Shown here: positions 5,707 to 6,781 of the stretch, one piece after another
How positions within the stretch are numbered: position 1 is the first letter of the stretch
Layout: the number at the start of each line of letters is the position of its first letter
Origin: an uncultured Bacteroidales bacterium
GTDB taxonomy: Bacteria; Bacteroidota; Bacteroidia; Bacteroidales; Tenuifilaceae
NCBI GenBank assembly: GCA_937915475.1
Contig: CALGIR010000328.1
Location: forward strand, 1 to 6,781
DNA length: 6,781 nt
Direction of reading: 5' to 3'
Notes under the pieces: generated by a model
Databases searched by the model: none
Told to the model about the DNA's origin: nothing
What the model saw: only the letters and a program-made list of their open reading frames with translations
Position numbers and translations under genes: made by a program

Positions 5707-5719
5707 ATCAACATATTTC

Positions 5720-6781
5720 ATGGAATCATTTTTTAAACCAAAATTCTTTTCCCTGTTTCGCGGGGGATACACCAAAAATCAGCTTCAAAGCGATATGCTT
5801 GCTGGAATAATCGTTGGCATTGTTGCTCTGCCATTGGCCATTGCGTTTGCTATAGCATCGGGGGTATCGCCCGAACGAGGGCTAATAACAGCCATTGTAG
5901 CTGGATTTTTAGTCTCTGTTTTAGGAGGTAGCCGGGTACAAATAGGGGGTCCAACTGGAGCATTTGTGGTTATTGTATTTGGCGTTGTTCAACAGCATGG
6001 CATTGAGGGACTAATAATATCGACCTTTTTAGCAGGCATACTCCTTGTTGCATTCGGTTTGCTTCGCCTGGGTACTATTATTAAATTTATTCCTCATCCT
6101 CTAGTGGTTGGATTTACTAGCGGTATAGCTGTGATTATTTTTTCAACCCAAATTAAAGAATTTTTTGGGCTAAACATTGCTGAGGTTCCCGCCGGTTTTA
6201 TTGAAAAATGGGGCGCATACTTTAGCGGATTAAGCAGCTTTAATGCATATGCCGTTGCCATTTCGGTGGGTACAGTTCTTATATCAATATACACAAAACG
6301 CATCATAAAAAAGATACCGGGATCGTTTATTGCAATTATACTGATGACGGTTTTAGCCATGATATTTAAGCTACCGGTAAACACCATTGGCTCAGTCTAT
6401 GGGGAACTTCCAACTACAGTTAGCCTTAGCTTTCCCAATATCGATTTAGGGAGCATCTCGCAATACTTAGCCCCAGCCTTTACCATTGCCCTGTTGGGGG
6501 CCATTGAATCGCTACTCTCGGCAGTCGTAGCCGATGGTATGATAAGCGGCAACCATCGTTCTAATACCGAGCTCATTGGTCAAGGGGTGGCAAATATGGC
6601 ATCGGCATTATTTGGCGGGATACCAGCCACTGGGGCAATTGCTCGAACCGCTACCAACGTAAAAAATGGAGGTAGAACTCCAGTAGCTGGCATTGTACAC
6701 GCCATTACCCTGCTTTTAATAATGCTATTCTTTGGCAAATGGGCAATACAAATTCCACTAGCCTGCTTGGCCGGAATACTG
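5720..6781 (+). CDS. SulP family inorganic anion transporter, N-terminal part (cut by window end)
   Basis: An open frame of 354 codons begins at ATG 5720 and reaches the last base without a stop, so the gene is partial. The protein is a polytopic inner-membrane transporter of the SulP family, which moves sulfate, bicarbonate or dicarboxylates. Visible signatures are: LAGIIVGIVALPLAIAFA (27-44); the region SPERGLITAIVAG (50-62); GGSRVQIGGPTGAF (69-82); KFIPHPLVVGFTSG (122-135); AIESLLSAVVAD (261-272); and HRSNTELIGQGVANMASALF (279-298), followed by GGIPATGAIARTATN (299-313). About nine or more helices fit in the visible part. Full-length members have around 500-750 residues, so the final helices and any STAS domain would lie outside. 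The substrate cannot be read from the sequence; bicarbonate and sulfate are both possible. No matching promoter was found in the 220-bp gap upstream. Confidence 0.93.
   Translation, partial: MESFFKPKFFSLFRGGYTKNQLQSDMLAGIIVGIVALPLAIAFAIASGVSPERGLITAIVAGFLVSVLGGSRVQIGGPTGAFVVIVFGVVQQHGIEGLIISTFLAGILLVAFGLLRLGTIIKFIPHPLVVGFTSGIAVIIFSTQIKEFFGLNIAEVPAGFIEKWGAYFSGLSSFNAYAVAISVGTVLISIYTKRIIKKIPGSFIAIILMTVLAMIFKLPVNTIGSVYGELPTTVSLSFPNIDLGSISQYLAPAFTIALLGAIESLLSAVVADGMISGNHRSNTELIGQGVANMASALFGGIPATGAIARTATNVKNGGRTPVAGIVHAITLLLIMLFFGKWAIQIPLACLAGIL

Noticed and set aside
6094..6387. Minus-strand frame of 97 residues inside the SulP gene
   Set aside because: The plus strand here encodes conserved SulP sequence without interruption, so this is a shadow frame.

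Overview
The window looks like a chromosomal stretch from an AT-rich member of the Bacteroidota. Three things support this. Genes lack convincing Shine-Dalgarno sequences and start in A/T-rich leaders. Promoter elements match the Bacteroidota pattern TTTG-N19-TAnnTTTG (a perfect copy at 5127-5157 and a -7 element at 1-8). The protein families are also typical of the phylum. This placement is inferred from style and family, not from a marker gene. I see no rRNA, tRNA, CRISPR array or intact insertion sequence.

Left part (1-2549, all on +): a redox and metal-themed set of three separately spaced genes. The first is a class I FAD/NAD(P)H disulfide oxidoreductase with the redox CxxxxC pair but without the usual C-terminal catalytic His. 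The second is a DUF302 protein with two conserved cysteines. The third is a 71-residue heavy-metal-associated (HMA) domain protein with a CxxC metal site. The 361-bp gap between the first two holds a compact non-coding element with a perfect 15-bp inverted repeat flanked by TTAA, which looks like a miniature transposable element. The HMA gene has a perfect 9-bp hairpin ending two bases before its start codon.

Middle part (2573-5065, all on -): a tight three-gene operon, read right to left. A PlsC-type acyltransferase overlaps a membrane-anchored family 2 glycosyltransferase by ATGA, and a secreted TPR protein follows 13 bp later. The glycosyltransferase carries motifs of the CrtQ/CruC type, and the acyltransferase has lost the residues that normally recognise glycerol phosphate. 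Together they suggest a pathway that glycosylates and then acylates a lipid, possibly a carotenoid. That substrate is inference.

Right part (5066-6781): a divergent promoter region, a 98-residue three-helix membrane protein of unknown function, a 220-bp gap containing an imperfect direct repeat, and the first 354 residues of a SulP anion transporter that runs off the window end.

The best leads are the His-less disulfide oxidoreductase, the TTAA-flanked inverted-repeat element, the glycosyltransferase/acyltransferase/TPR operon, and the hairpin at the HMA start codon. I did not find a clearly new defence or mobile system.
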